DNA from: Roseomonas alba
GTDB taxonomy: Bacteria > Pseudomonadota > Alphaproteobacteria > Acetobacterales > Acetobacteraceae
Length of the DNA: 64,000 nucleotides
NCBI RefSeq assembly: GCF_019430885.1
Contig: NZ_JAHYBZ010000002.1
Location: forward strand, 806,001-870,000
Direction of reading: 5' to 3'
The notes below the pieces were generated by a model. It was not told where the DNA came from. It ran no database searches and worked only from the letters and a program-made list of their open reading frames with translations. Each line of letters begins with the position of its first letter. Position 1 is the first letter of the stretch. The position numbers were made by a program, and so were the translations under genes. Positions 33,089 to 42,081 of this stretch are shown here, piece by piece.

Positions 33089-34401
33089 GCCGCGGCCCTG
33101 GCCCGGCCGAGCGCCGCCGGTTCCGGCCCGCCCGCCATCCAGTCCAGCAATTCGACCGTGTGCACCGCCGGCATCGTGCCGTCGCCGAGCTGTGTCAGGC
33201 AGCCGATATTGCCCGCCGCGATCAGGGTCGCGCCGGTCCGTTCGATATTGGCCTGCTTGCGTGCCTTGAGCTGCCCCGCGATCTCCGGCTGCATCAGGTT
33301 GTAGGTGCCGGCCGACCCGCAGCAGATGTGTCCCTCCGCCGGTTCCTTGACGGTGAAGCCCGCGGTCTTCAGCAGGGCCTTCGGCGCCTCGGTGATCTTC
33401 TGGCCGTGCTGCAGCGAACAGGCGGCGTGATAGGCGACGGCCAGCCCCGGCGCCGGGCGCGACGGCGCATAGCCGAAGCGTTGCAGCACCTCGGAGATGT
33501 CAGCCGCCAGCTCGGAGACCCTCGCGGCCGCCTCGTGCTCCGGTTCCTCGCGGAACATGAAGCCGTAATCCTTCACGGTGGTACCGCAACCCGAGGTGTT
33601 CACCACGATCGCATCCAGCCCCCCGCCCGCGAGCTCGCGGGACCAGGCGCGGATATTGGCGCGGGCCAGGCGCATCGCTGGGTCATGATGGCCCATATGG
33701 TGATCCAGCGCGCCGCAGCACCCCTGCCCCGCCGTCACCACCACCTCGATGCCCATCCGGGTCAGCAGACGAATGGTTGCCTCGTTGATCGAGGGGGCAA
33801 GAACCTGCTGCGCGCAGCCGGCCAGCAGCGCGACCCGGCCGCGGCGCGGCCCCTCCGCCAGATGCACGCCCGGCCGTTCGACCGGCGAGGCCGCCGGCAC
33901 GGAGCCCGGCGCGAGGCGCAGCATCGCCCGCAGCCGCTGCGCCGTCATCGACCCGCCGGGCACCATCCCGCCGAAGGCCCGTGCCAACCCCGCCCCGCGC
34001 AGCGCCAGCCGGAACCGCCCCGGATAGGGCAGCAGGGCCGACAGCAACCGCCGCAGCGCCCGCTCGGGCCAGGGCCGGGTGTAGGTCTTCTCGATATAGG
34101 CGCGCGCATGGTCGATCAGGTGCATGTAGTGCACGCCCGAGGGACAGGTCGTCATGCAGGACAGGCACGACAGGCAGCGATCGACATGGCGGACCACCTG
34201 CTCGGTCGCCGGCTGGCCGCCCTCCAGCATCTCCTTGATCAGGTAGATGCGGCCGCGCGGGGAATCGAGTTCGTCGCCCAGCAGCAGGAAGGTCGGGCAG
34301 GTCGCGGTGCACATGCCGCAATGCACGCAGCTGCGCAGGATGCGGTTGCTTTCCGCGGTATCGGGGTCGGCGAGCTGGGCGGCCGAGAAATGCGTCTGCA
34401 T
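33085..34401 (-). CDS. glcF: Glycolate oxidase iron-sulfur subunit
   Basis: The 438-residue protein has two [4Fe-4S] motifs, CVHCGMCTATCP (about 25-36) and CLSCLSCMTTCPSG (about 75-88). Two cysteine-rich CCG domains follow (GCCGALDHH and CCGSAGTY), as in GlcF. GlcF passes electrons from glycolate oxidation by GlcD/GlcE to the membrane. Those partners are not neighbours here: a TPR gene follows and a divergent DUF4239 gene precedes. A lactate or glycerol-3-phosphate dehydrogenase subunit is a less likely alternative. Confidence 0.88.
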   Translation of the reverse strand: MQTHFSAAQLADPDTAESNRILRSCVHCGMCTATCPTFLLLGDELDSPRGRIYLIKEMLEGGQPATEQVVRHVDRCLSCLSCMTTCPSGVHYMHLIDHARAYIEKTYTRPWPERALRRLLSALLPYPGRFRLALRGAGLARAFGGMVPGGSMTAQRLRAMLRLAPGSVPAASPVERPGVHLAEGPRRGRVALLAGCAQQVLAPSINEATIRLLTRMGIEVVVTAGQGCCGALDHHMGHHDPAMRLARANIRAWSRELAGGGLDAIVVNTSGCGTTVKDYGFMFREEPEHEAAARVSELAADISEVLQRFGYAPSRPAPGLAVAYHAACSLQHGQKITEAPKALLKTAGFTVKEPAEGHICCGSAGTYNLMQPEIAGQLKARKQANIERTGATLIAAGNIGCLTQLGDGTMPAVHTVELLDWMAGGPEPAALGRARAAA

Positions 34402-34517
34402 GCCGATACTCTAGGCACCCCCGGGCCGCGCTGCCAGCGGCGCACAGCGCATGGACGGCCGGCCCGCGCCCTGCCTATCGTTCCGCGGCCAAAGGCCGCG
34501 GGAGGGCGAGTCGCCGG

Positions 34518-35336
34518 ATGTTGAACGAGACCGTGCAGGCCATCGCCCAGCTCGGCGTCGGCCTTTTCGCCCTGGCCATGGTCCTCGTGCAGTTCATCGC
34601 CAAGGAGATCGGCTACCTCATCGGCCAACGCGCCGCGGCACGCGAGAAGGGCGTCGGCGAGGGCGTCGGCGTCGTGGTCGGCGGCATGCTCGGCCTGCTC
34701 GCCTTCGTGCTGGCGCTCACCCTCTCCTTCTCCTCGGCCCGCTTCCAGGAAAGGCGGGAGGGCACGCTCGCCGAGGCCAATGCCATCGGCACGGCCTGGC
34801 TGCAGGCCCAGGCCATCGGTGGGCCGCGCGGGGGCGAGATCGCACGGCTGCTGGAGGAGTACACCGCGCTGCGCCGGACCTTCGTGCTGATGGACCGCGA
34901 CGCCGCTGCTGAGACCGAGGTCTCGCGCCGCAGCAATGCCCTGCAGAGCGAGATGTGGGGCCATGTGACGGCGCTGGTGCGCGAACGGCCGGACCCGACC
35001 ACCAATTCGCTGATGAATGCGCTGAACAATGCCTTCGACCTCGCCACGGCGGAGCGCTTCGCCTTCGCCATGCTCTTCCCGCCGCAACTCTTCTGGCTGC
35101 TGGTGGGGATGAGCCTGGTGTCGATGTCCGCGCTCGGCTTCCAGCTCGGGCTGCGGGGCAAGCCGCTGCGGGTCCTGACCGTGCTGCTGCTGTGCATGTG
35201 GACGGCGACGACGACGGTCATCCTCGACATGGGATCTGCCCGGCTGGGGGGCATCCGCGTCGGCTCCCAGGCCTATGACTGGACGATCCAGGGTTTCCAG
35301 GGCGGCGTGACCATTCCGCCCGCACCGTCGCGCTGA
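34518..35336 (+). CDS. DUF4239 (bestrophin-like) membrane protein
   Basis: The 272-residue protein has hydrophobic spans near residues 10-28, 50-70, 180-205 and 215-235, with a soluble helical segment (75-170) between, matching the DUF4239 layout. Its function is unknown; the family is sometimes likened to bestrophin channels. A perfect 8-bp hairpin CCGCGGCC-AAA-GGCCGCGG (34483-34501) lies just before its start, in the region divergent from glcF, and might affect translation. Confidence 0.82.
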   Translation: MLNETVQAIAQLGVGLFALAMVLVQFIAKEIGYLIGQRAAAREKGVGEGVGVVVGGMLGLLAFVLALTLSFSSARFQERREGTLAEANAIGTAWLQAQAIGGPRGGEIARLLEEYTALRRTFVLMDRDAAAETEVSRRSNALQSEMWGHVTALVRERPDPTTNSLMNALNNAFDLATAERFAFAMLFPPQLFWLLVGMSLVSMSALGFQLGLRGKPLRVLTVLLLCMWTATTTVILDMGSARLGGIRVGSQAYDWTIQGFQGGVTIPPAPSR

Positions 35337-35346
35337 GAGCCGGTTT

Positions 35347-35372
35347 GGACATGCGCCCCGCGGCGCATGTCC
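35347..35372 (+). terminator. Hairpin terminator after the DUF4239 gene
   Basis: GGACATGCGCC and GGCGCATGTCC form a perfect 11-bp stem around a CCGC tetraloop, beginning ten bases after the stop codon. There is no U-run, as is common in this genome. Confidence 0.65.
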
Positions 35373-35451
35373 GGGTCCGGCGCAGGACCTTGCCAAACGC
35401 GCCGCGGACGCCCTCCCCGCCCGCCGCGCGGCGTGCTATCCAGCCGCGAGA

Positions 35452-37125
35452 ATGCTTCGCAACCTCACGCTGGATGCCGCACCCGTCACCGCGCGGCCGC
35501 AGCCGCGCCGCGCACCGGCCTGGGCCTGGGGGTCCCTGCTGATCGCCGCGGCGATTACCGGACCCCTGGTCGCCGTGGTGGTGACAGCCTTCACCACGCC
35601 CGGGCAGAGCTTCGGCTTCATCGCCAGCACCACCCTGCCCGAAATGCTGGGCAATTCGGTGCTGCTCTCCCTGCTGGTGGGGGCGATGGCCGGGTCCGCC
35701 GGGGCGGTTTCGGCCTGGATCGTGTCCACCTGCGCCTTCCGTGGCCGCCGGCTGCTGGAGGTCGCGCTGCTGCTACCCATGGCGATCCCGGCCTATCTGA
35801 ACGGCTATGTCTATACGTGGCTGCTCGACGTGGCGGGGCCGGTGCAGACGACCTTCCGCGACGTCACCGGGCTGCATTACGGCCAGTACTGGATGCCGGA
35901 GATCCGGTCCCTGCCCGGAGCGGCCGTGATGCTGGCGATGGTGCTCTACCCTTATGTCTACCTGCTCTGCCGCGCGGCCTTCCTGCAACAGAGCGTCTGT
36001 CTGCTCGAAGCGTCGCGCACCCTGGGGCATGGGCTGACGCGCACCTTCCTGCACGTGGCGCTGCCGCTGGCACGCCCGGCCCTGGTGGCCGGCGTCGGGC
36101 TGGCGCTGATGGAGACCCTCGCCGATTTCGGCACCGTCCAGTATTTCGGCGTGCGCACCTTCACCACCGGCATCTACGAGGCCTGGTTCGGCATGGGCGA
36201 CCGGGGCGCGGCGGCGCAGTTGTCGGTCGCGCTGCTCGGCTGCGTCTTCCTGGCGCTGGCGCTGGAGTATTTTTCCCGCGGCGGCCGGCGCTTTCATCCG
36301 ACCACGACACGCCATCCCCCGCTGCGTCCCGTGGTGCTGCATGGCTGGAAGCAGGCGGTGGCGATCCTCGCCTGCGCCATGCCCGTAGTGCTGGGCTTCG
36401 CCGTGCCGGCCGGGGCGTTGCTCTGGATGACCGTGACGGCGGGCGATCCACTCGACCCCCGCCGCTTCCTGCCCTACGCGACCAATTCCCTGCTGGTGTC
36501 CAGCGTCACGGCAGTTCTGGCGGTGATCCTCGCGGCGCTGATGGCCTGGGGGGCGCGGCTGCATCCCTCCCCGCTGCGGACCATCGCGAACCGGATCGCG
36601 TCACTGGGTTATGCGCTGCCGGGGTCGGTCATCGCGGTCGGCACGCTGGTACCCTTCGGCCTGTTCGACAACGCGCTGGATGACTGGATGCGCCGCCACT
36701 TCGGCGTGTCCACCGGGCTGCTGCTGTCAGGGACCATGGCGGCGCTGGTCTTCGGCTATCTGGTGCGCTTCCTGACCGTGGCGCTGTCCTCGGTGGAATC
36801 GGGGCTGGCGCGGTTGAAGCCGTCGCTGCTCTCCGCCGCGCGCGTGCTGGGCCGCACGCCGGGCCAAGCGGTGCGGGAAGTGGAATTGCCCCTGGCTCGC
36901 GGCGCCCTGCTGACCGCGGCCGTGCTGGTCTTCGTGGACACGATGAAGGAACTGCCGGCGACGCTGATCGTGCGGCCTTTCGACTTCGATACGCTGGCCG
37001 TGCGGGTCTACAATCTCGCCTCGGACGAGCGGCTGGTCGAGGCCTCAACGGCGGCGCTGCTGATCGTGGTGGTGGGGCTGCTGCCCGTGGCGGCACTGAC
37101 ACGGGCGATGCGGCGGAAGGAGTAG
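35452..37125 (+). CDS. Iron(III) ABC transporter permease (FbpB/SfuB type)
   Basis: The 557-residue protein has about twelve membrane spans in two homologous halves, each with the inner-membrane-component EAA-type loop (EASRTLGHGLTRTFLHVALPLARPALVAG near residue 190; SAARVLGRTPGQAVREVELPLARGALLTA near 470). This fused double-permease layout is typical of ferric-iron importers. The matching binding protein is encoded 1.6 kb away on the opposite strand (38685-39704). The ATPase is not in the window. Confidence 0.9.
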   Translation: MLRNLTLDAAPVTARPQPRRAPAWAWGSLLIAAAITGPLVAVVVTAFTTPGQSFGFIASTTLPEMLGNSVLLSLLVGAMAGSAGAVSAWIVSTCAFRGRRLLEVALLLPMAIPAYLNGYVYTWLLDVAGPVQTTFRDVTGLHYGQYWMPEIRSLPGAAVMLAMVLYPYVYLLCRAAFLQQSVCLLEASRTLGHGLTRTFLHVALPLARPALVAGVGLALMETLADFGTVQYFGVRTFTTGIYEAWFGMGDRGAAAQLSVALLGCVFLALALEYFSRGGRRFHPTTTRHPPLRPVVLHGWKQAVAILACAMPVVLGFAVPAGALLWMTVTAGDPLDPRRFLPYATNSLLVSSVTAVLAVILAALMAWGARLHPSPLRTIANRIASLGYALPGSVIAVGTLVPFGLFDNALDDWMRRHFGVSTGLLLSGTMAALVFGYLVRFLTVALSSVESGLARLKPSLLSAARVLGRTPGQAVREVELPLARGALLTAAVLVFVDTMKELPATLIVRPFDFDTLAVRVYNLASDERLVEASTAALLIVVVGLLPVAALTRAMRRKE

Positions 37126-37277
37126 CCGAACGGCCTTGCCCGGCCCGGCTGCCCTTCGGATCGAAGGTTCCCTCTGTAGCCACAGCGTCCGTCGGGACTT
37201 TGGACGAAACGGCGAATCATCCCGTCGTGTCCGCTGGGGTCCGTGCGAAGATTGCCATGGAATCGGAAGGGTGCCTA

Positions 37278-37739
37278 ATGGGGCGTCTGCGCCACATGCA
37301 TTCGGCGTCGGTCTTCGTCGCCCTCATGCAGGGATCGGAAATCTGCCTGCTCCGCAGGAAGGCAACGGGCTGGCTGGATGGACAGTTCAGTCTGCCGGCG
37401 GGAGGGCTGGATGCCGGGGAGACGATCGCTTCCGCAGCACGCAGAGAAGCCGAGGAGGAAGTCGGTGTGTGGGTCGCGCCGTCAGCCCTGCACTACGCCC
37501 ACACCCTCCACAGCCAGACAGACGGGTCTGATTGGGTTGGGCACTTTTTCGTGGCCACGGAGTGGTCCGGCATCCCCCGAATCTGCGAGACGGACAAGCA
37601 TTGCGATCTCATGTGGCGGGCCGCCAACGCCCTGCCTGACGAGACGATCCCGTATGTCCGACAAGCCCTGCGGTGCATCGCACAGGGCGACCGCTATTCG
37701 GAATATGGATGGCCACTGTCTAAGGCTGGCCCGTGCTGA
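37278..37739 (+). CDS. NUDIX hydrolase
   Basis: The 153-residue protein contains a full NUDIX box (GGLDAGETIASAARREAEEEVGV region, about residues 39-61), with the Mg-binding REAEEE core. The start at 37278 was chosen for its GGAAGGG ribosome-binding site and position just before the fold; upstream ATG (37257) and TTG (37200) starts are possible. Codon use is less GC-biased than that of neighbouring genes, with AGA, TCT and ATT-type codons, hinting at recent acquisition. The nucleotide substrate is unknown. Confidence 0.82.
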   Translation: MGRLRHMHSASVFVALMQGSEICLLRRKATGWLDGQFSLPAGGLDAGETIASAARREAEEEVGVWVAPSALHYAHTLHSQTDGSDWVGHFFVATEWSGIPRICETDKHCDLMWRAANALPDETIPYVRQALRCIAQGDRYSEYGWPLSKAGPC

Positions 37740-37871
37740 CAGCTCGGCGCGCCGCCGGGAACGCGGACCGCTGCCGCCGCACTGGCGCCGGCGGAACCGG
37801 CATATCGAGGACCAATTCCTTGATCGCGCCACCCGCATGGTGAGGAGCCGAGGCTCCCCAACACATCGCCC

Positions 37872-38360
37872 TCAGTGATCCTGATCGGGCGCCGCGTCCG
37901 AGTTCAGCAGCGTGTAGCGTTCGATCCCGATCTTCTCGATCAGGTCGAACTGCGTATCCACGAAGTCCGCGTGCTTCTCCTCATCCTTCAGGATGTTGAG
38001 GAACAGGTCGCGCGACACGAAATCCCGCACCGATTCGCAATAGGCGATCGCCTCGCGCAGGTCGTTGATCGCCTTCTCCTCGAGCTTCTGGTCGCATTCG
38101 AGGATTTCGCGCACGCCCTCGCCCGTCAGGATCGGGTTCAGGCGCTGCACGTTGGGGTGGCCGTTCAGGAAGAGGATGCGGTCGATGAGCATGTCCGCAT
38201 GCTTCATCTCCTCGATCGACTCTTCGTATTCGTGCTTGCCGAGCTTGGTCACGCCCCAGTGCCGAAGCATGCGCGCATGCAGGAAGTACTGGTTGATCGC
38301 GGTCAGTTCATTGGTGAGCTGGGTGTTGAGATGCTCGATCACCTTCGGGTCGCGCAGCAT
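37872..38360 (-). CDS. bfr: Bacterioferritin
   Basis: The 162-residue four-helix protein has the ferroxidase ligands in LTNELTAINQYFLHARM (Glu, near 16-32), EMKHAD and the DEEKH motif. The heme-ligand methionine lies in ADMLIDRI (near 52). It stores iron in 24-subunit shells. The start was placed at MLRDPKVIEHLN after a GGAGG site. It is last in the order fbpA, bfd, bfr on the minus strand. Confidence 0.95.
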   Translation of the reverse strand: MLRDPKVIEHLNTQLTNELTAINQYFLHARMLRHWGVTKLGKHEYEESIEEMKHADMLIDRILFLNGHPNVQRLNPILTGEGVREILECDQKLEEKAINDLREAIAYCESVRDFVSRDLFLNILKDEEKHADFVDTQFDLIEKIGIERYTLLNSDAAPDQDH

Positions 38361-38483
38361 GGCATCCTCCATCGACGCGACGCATCCCGGCGCGCCGCCC
38401 CTTCCGGTTGAAAGTGTGGAGCGACCTGCCGGGATGTCAAGCAAGCCTTTGAATTTGCAGAGGAACGCGCTTGCGGCGCATTA

Positions 38484-38663
38484 TCAGCCCGACTTGCCGT
38501 CCTCGGACCCCGAGCGCAGCAGGCTTAGGATGGTCTGGCAGCAGCAGCCGCATTGGGCGCCGCAGCCGCAGCCGGCATAGACCTCTGCGGGGCGGGAGGC
38601 GCCGGCGGCGATGACCGCGGCGATCTGCGCCGCGGTCAGGCGATTGCAGTGGCAGACGACCAT
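38484..38663 (-). CDS. bfd: Bacterioferritin-associated ferredoxin (short, 59 residues)
   Basis: This 59-residue frame is easy to miss because of its length. It begins MVVCHCNRLTAAQI and continues with GCGCGAQCGCCC. The [2Fe-2S] ligand pattern CxC...CxxC (Cys4, Cys6, then Cys at about 38 and 41) and the leucine-rich end match Bfd. Bfd docks on bacterioferritin and reduces its core so iron can be released. It lies between fbpA (21 bases upstream) and bfr (123 bases downstream), consistent with one iron operon. Confidence 0.88.
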   Translation of the reverse strand: MVVCHCNRLTAAQIAAVIAAGASRPAEVYAGCGCGAQCGCCCQTILSLLRSGSEDGKSG

Positions 38664-38684
38664 GGGTGCGATCGCCCTCGCCGC

Positions 38685-39704
38685 TTAGCGCCAGCCGGCG
38701 CGCTGCATGATGCGCAGCGCCTCGGCGGCGCGGTCCGCATCCAGCAGCGGCGCGATGGGTTCGGCGCGGAACTCGCCGAAGGTCCGCAGGATCGGGTGTA
38801 TCGGCGCGCCGGGTACGGACGGGTACTCCATGTTGCCTTGCGCCAGGATCTCCTGCGCCTCATCGGAGACGAGGAATTCCAGCAGCCGCCGCGCATTCGC
38901 CGCGTTCGGTGCGGTCGTCACCAGGCCGGCGCCGGACACGTTCACATGCGTCCCGCGATCACCCGGCGCCTGGTTGGGGAAGATCACCCCGATGCGCTCG
39001 AACACCGCGCGATCCTCGGGGCGCTGCGAGGCGCCGACATGGCCGAGGTAGTACGTGTTGGCGATGGCGATCTTGCACTGCCCGGACGGGATGGCGCGGA
39101 ACTGGTCGCGATCCCCGCCCTGCGGCGGGCGCGCCAGATTGGCGGAGATGCCGCGCGCCCAGGCCTCGGTCGCCGCGACGCCGTCGGCGGCGAGGATCGA
39201 GGTGGCAAGGCCCACATTGTAGGGGTGGTTGGACGCCCGCACGCAGATCTGCCCGCGGAAGCGCGGATCGGCGAGGTCCTCGTAGCGGTTCAGCCCCTCG
39301 GGCCGGCCATCCTGCTTGTCATACATGATGACGCGGCCGCGCATCGTGATGGCAAACCACAGCCCGTTCGGGTCGCGGCGATCCGCCGGCACGCGCGCAT
39401 CCACGGCCGGGATGGCGTAGGGCTGCAGGATGCCCGCCTGGGTCGCGCGGGCCAGGCGCGTCGCATCGACGGTGATGAAGACATCGGCCGGGCTGTTGCG
39501 GCCCTCGGACTGGATGCGCGCCATGAGCTGGTCGGCATCGCCCTGGATGATACGCACGCGAATGCCGGTCTCGCGGGTGAAGCGTTCGTAGAGCGCGGCG
39601 TCGCTGTCGTAGTGGCGCGCATTGTAGATGTTGACCTCCTGCGCCTCGGCGGCGGCGGCAGGGGTGGCGATGACGGCAAGCGCGAGAAGTGTGCGGCGGA
39701 GCAT
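38685..39704 (-). CDS. fbpA: Ferric-iron ABC transporter substrate-binding protein
   Basis: The 339-residue periplasmic protein has a signal peptide ending AAAEA (about 20). The mature FbpA/FutA-type fold begins EVNIYNARHYDSD. Tyrosine-rich iron-binding positions appear in NTYYLGH and in the YNARHY start. It would capture Fe(III) for the double permease at 35452-37125. Co-location with bfd and bfr ties iron uptake to storage and release. A dyad lies upstream at 39754-39771. Confidence 0.9.
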   Translation of the reverse strand: MLRRTLLALAVIATPAAAAEAQEVNIYNARHYDSDAALYERFTRETGIRVRIIQGDADQLMARIQSEGRNSPADVFITVDATRLARATQAGILQPYAIPAVDARVPADRRDPNGLWFAITMRGRVIMYDKQDGRPEGLNRYEDLADPRFRGQICVRASNHPYNVGLATSILAADGVAATEAWARGISANLARPPQGGDRDQFRAIPSGQCKIAIANTYYLGHVGASQRPEDRAVFERIGVIFPNQAPGDRGTHVNVSGAGLVTTAPNAANARRLLEFLVSDEAQEILAQGNMEYPSVPGAPIHPILRTFGEFRAEPIAPLLDADRAAEALRIMQRAGWR

Positions 39705-39753
39705 CAGGGCCTCATCGTGTGACGGGCCGTCGACTATCGCATCTGAGACGCGT

Positions 39754-39771
39754 TCGCAAGTTCAGTTGCGA
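39754..39771. promoter_or_regulatory. Perfect dyad upstream of fbpA (candidate iron-responsive operator)
   Basis: TCGCAA and TTGCGA flank a 6-base spacer, giving an 18-bp perfect inverted repeat about 50 bases before the fbpA start. The arms recall GCAA..TTGC-type boxes of alphaproteobacterial Fur/Mur proteins, but the match to a defined consensus is not established. Confidence 0.4.
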
Positions 39772-39876
39772 TGCGGTCGCATGTAATCGGGGACAGGATG
39801 GATGGAGGGGGCGCTGCTGCCCCCCCGCGCCCAGGGCCGCTACCCCGGTCGCCCTCCGTTCTTGCGCTGTCGCGTT

Positions 39877-40150
39877 GTGGAGGGGCTTTGCCCCTCCAAA
39901 CCACCCCAGCAAAGGCCGAAGGGCCTTTGCAAACCTCAACCTGGCGCCGTGCGCCGCTGTCAGAATATGCGCCGAGACACGCTCTTGCGCCCGCAAGGCG
40001 CTCCGAGGTCATCAGCCTGGCCGCCCCGCCGGATGCCAAGTGCCTGTGGTCCAGGCGCTCCAGGCATCAGGGGCACCCATTGGCGTTGCGAAGCAGTGTC
40101 ATTGGGCCCCCGATGGCGAGGCGGTCCAAAGGGCCGGCGCCCTTCCGGTT
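39877..40150. repeat. Dispersed palindromic intergenic element, copy R8
   Basis: It starts with the GGAGGGGC...GCCCCTCC hairpin (39879-39897). It continues through CCACCCCAGCAAAGGCC, the mirrored GGGCCTTTGC, ACCTCAACCTGGCGCC, and a forward core (TGCGCCGAGACACGCTC at 39967). A palindrome-like GGTCCAGGCGCTCCAGGC follows, then the nested TTGGCGTTGC.GAAGCAGTGTCA (40080-40101). It ends with GGGCCGGCGCCC. It occupies the gap between fbpA and the aldolase gene. Confidence 0.85.
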
Positions 40151-40190
40151 CCCGCGCCGCCGCAGTCCGGAGATCTCCCGGCCGCGCTCC

Positions 40191-40982
40191 CTACTTCTGC
40201 AACCCGCGCAGGAACTTCGCCCGCGCCCCGCCGCCCGCCATCAGGAAGGCGTGGTCCGACCCCGACAGCAGGAAACGCGCGCCGAGGGCGATGTAGTCCG
40301 GCGCCACCTTCTCGTCATAGACGCCGCCCATGCCCATGAACTTGCCCTCGGCCTCGCAGGCCGCGGCGACGGCGGCATAGGCATCGCGCACATCGGGATG
40401 GCCGATCTGCCCGGCAATGCCCATGGACGCCGTGAGGTCCGAGGTGCCGATCATCAGGCAGTCCACCCCGGGGACGGAGGCGATGGCGGCGGCCTCGGCG
40501 ACGGCGCGCGGCGTCTCGATCATCACCGTGATCAGGATCTCCTTGTTCAGCTCCACCTGCGCGGCGGCGGTGTCGCTGACCACGAAGCCGTATTGCGCCG
40601 GCGGGCCACCCCAGGAGCGCTCGCCGATGGGCGGATAGCGGAAGGCCTGCACCACCGCCTCGGCTTCCTCCCGCGTGTCGATATGCGGGACGACGACACC
40701 CATCGCGCCGTTGTCGAGGCAGCGCGTGCCCTCGAACAGCGCATCCTTGCAGCAGCGCACGATGGGGGTGACGCCCTGGGACAGCGCGGCCATGCACATG
40801 CGCGTGGCGTCGTCCACGCTCATCGCGCCGTGTTCCATGTCGATGAAAAGCCAGTCGAAGCCGCCGGCCGCAGCAATCATCCCGACCGCGGGCGTGCGCA
40901 GGTGATGCACGCCGAAACCCAAGGCGAGCTCCCCGTTTTCCAGGCGGCGACGTGCGAGATTGGGTGCGAGAGGCATGGCCAT
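40191..40982 (-). CDS. HpcH/HpaI-family aldolase
   Basis: The 263-residue protein has the class II pyruvate aldolase signatures: FDWLFIDMEHG near 42-52, VVVPHIDTREEAE near 95-107, VMIETPRAV near 150-158 with the metal-binding Glu, and the later Asp in MIGTSDLTASMG. Such enzymes cleave 4-hydroxy-2-oxo acids to pyruvate and an aldehyde. The start at 40982 gives MAMPLAP; the second Met six bases on is equally possible. A TctC receptor gene lies 48 bases upstream on the same strand and may supply its substrate. Confidence 0.9.
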   Translation of the reverse strand: MAMPLAPNLARRRLENGELALGFGVHHLRTPAVGMIAAAGGFDWLFIDMEHGAMSVDDATRMCMAALSQGVTPIVRCCKDALFEGTRCLDNGAMGVVVPHIDTREEAEAVVQAFRYPPIGERSWGGPPAQYGFVVSDTAAAQVELNKEILITVMIETPRAVAEAAAIASVPGVDCLMIGTSDLTASMGIAGQIGHPDVRDAYAAVAAACEAEGKFMGMGGVYDEKVAPDYIALGARFLLSGSDHAFLMAGGGARAKFLRGLQK

Positions 40983-41030
40983 TTCCTTCCCGTGGAATGC
41001 GGGTCAGGCGACCACGCCCCCCGACGCGGG

Positions 41031-41999
41031 TCAATCGGCCCGCATGCCGGTATTGCCCACGACCGTGCCGAGGCGCTGCGTCTCGCTCGCGATGAAGCTG
41101 CCGAAGGCCGCACCGTCGAGCGGCCGCGGCACGCCGCCGGCCTCGCCGATGCGGCGCGACACGACGGGATCCTGCACGGCGGCGATCACCTCGGCCTGAA
41201 GCTTCTCGCGCCGCACCGCCGGCACGGCGGAGGGCACCAGGAGCCCCCACCAGGCGACGGTGGCGAGATCCACCCCGGCTTCGCGCAGCGTGGGAACATC
41301 CGGCGTGCCAGGGGCGCGCTCGCCGCCGGTGACGGCCAGCGGCTTCATCCGCCCGCCTTGAACCATCCCCAGCGCCGCGGAATAGGTCTGGAACACCACG
41401 TCGACGCGGCCGGCCATCACGTCGCTGTTGACCGCCGCGGTTTCCCGATATGGGACATGCGTCATGTCGAGCCCCGTCGCCTTGGCGAAGAGGGCCCCCG
41501 CGATATGCATCGAGGTGCCGACCCCGATCGAGCCATAGGTCACGGGCTGCCCGCGCGCCTTCGCCATGGCGATGAAACCGGCGACATCGCTGACCGGCAT
41601 GGAGGGGCTGACGACCATCAGGTTGGGCATCTCGGCGATCATGGCGACCGGCGCCAGGTCCTTATCCGGATCGAAGGGCAGCCGATCGAACAGGAAGCGA
41701 TTGGCCGCGAAGCCCTGTGAATGCAGCAGGATGGTGTGGCCATCCGGCTCGGCCTGAAGCACCGCTGTCGTCCCGATGTTCCCGCCGGCACCGGCGCGGT
41801 TCTCGACGACGACGGATTGGCGGAGCGCGGTGGACAGGCGCTCGGCCACGAGGCGGCCGAGCAGATCGGCGGCGCCGCCGGCCCCGAAGGCGACGACGAT
41901 GCGCATCGGGCGGCTGGGATAGCCATCCTGGGCTCTGAGGGTTGTGGGCGCGACAAGGGCGGCAGCCCCAGCCAGGGCGGCGCGTCGACGAGTGTGCAT
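41031..41999 (-). CDS. Tripartite-tricarboxylate-type (Bug/TctC) substrate-binding protein
   Basis: The 322-residue protein has an RRR-containing signal (Tat-like, ending LRAQ near 24) and the Bug fold: PMRIVVAFGAGGAADLLGR near 31-49, VVENRAGAGGNIG and the YGSIGVGTSMH loop. These proteins bind carboxylates for TctAB permeases, but no TctA or TctB gene is adjacent, which is usual for expanded Bug families. It is probably co-transcribed with the downstream aldolase. Confidence 0.9.
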   Translation of the reverse strand: MHTRRRAALAGAAALVAPTTLRAQDGYPSRPMRIVVAFGAGGAADLLGRLVAERLSTALRQSVVVENRAGAGGNIGTTAVLQAEPDGHTILLHSQGFAANRFLFDRLPFDPDKDLAPVAMIAEMPNLMVVSPSMPVSDVAGFIAMAKARGQPVTYGSIGVGTSMHIAGALFAKATGLDMTHVPYRETAAVNSDVMAGRVDVVFQTYSAALGMVQGGRMKPLAVTGGERAPGTPDVPTLREAGVDLATVAWWGLLVPSAVPAVRREKLQAEVIAAVQDPVVSRRIGEAGGVPRPLDGAAFGSFIASETQRLGTVVGNTGMRAD

Positions 42000-42081
42000 G
42001 ATTGGACCCGGACTTGAGTTGTTGTGAAGTGGCCGTGCCGGCGTCCCGAACCTGCAACACTGTCTATGCTGCAGCGCAATA

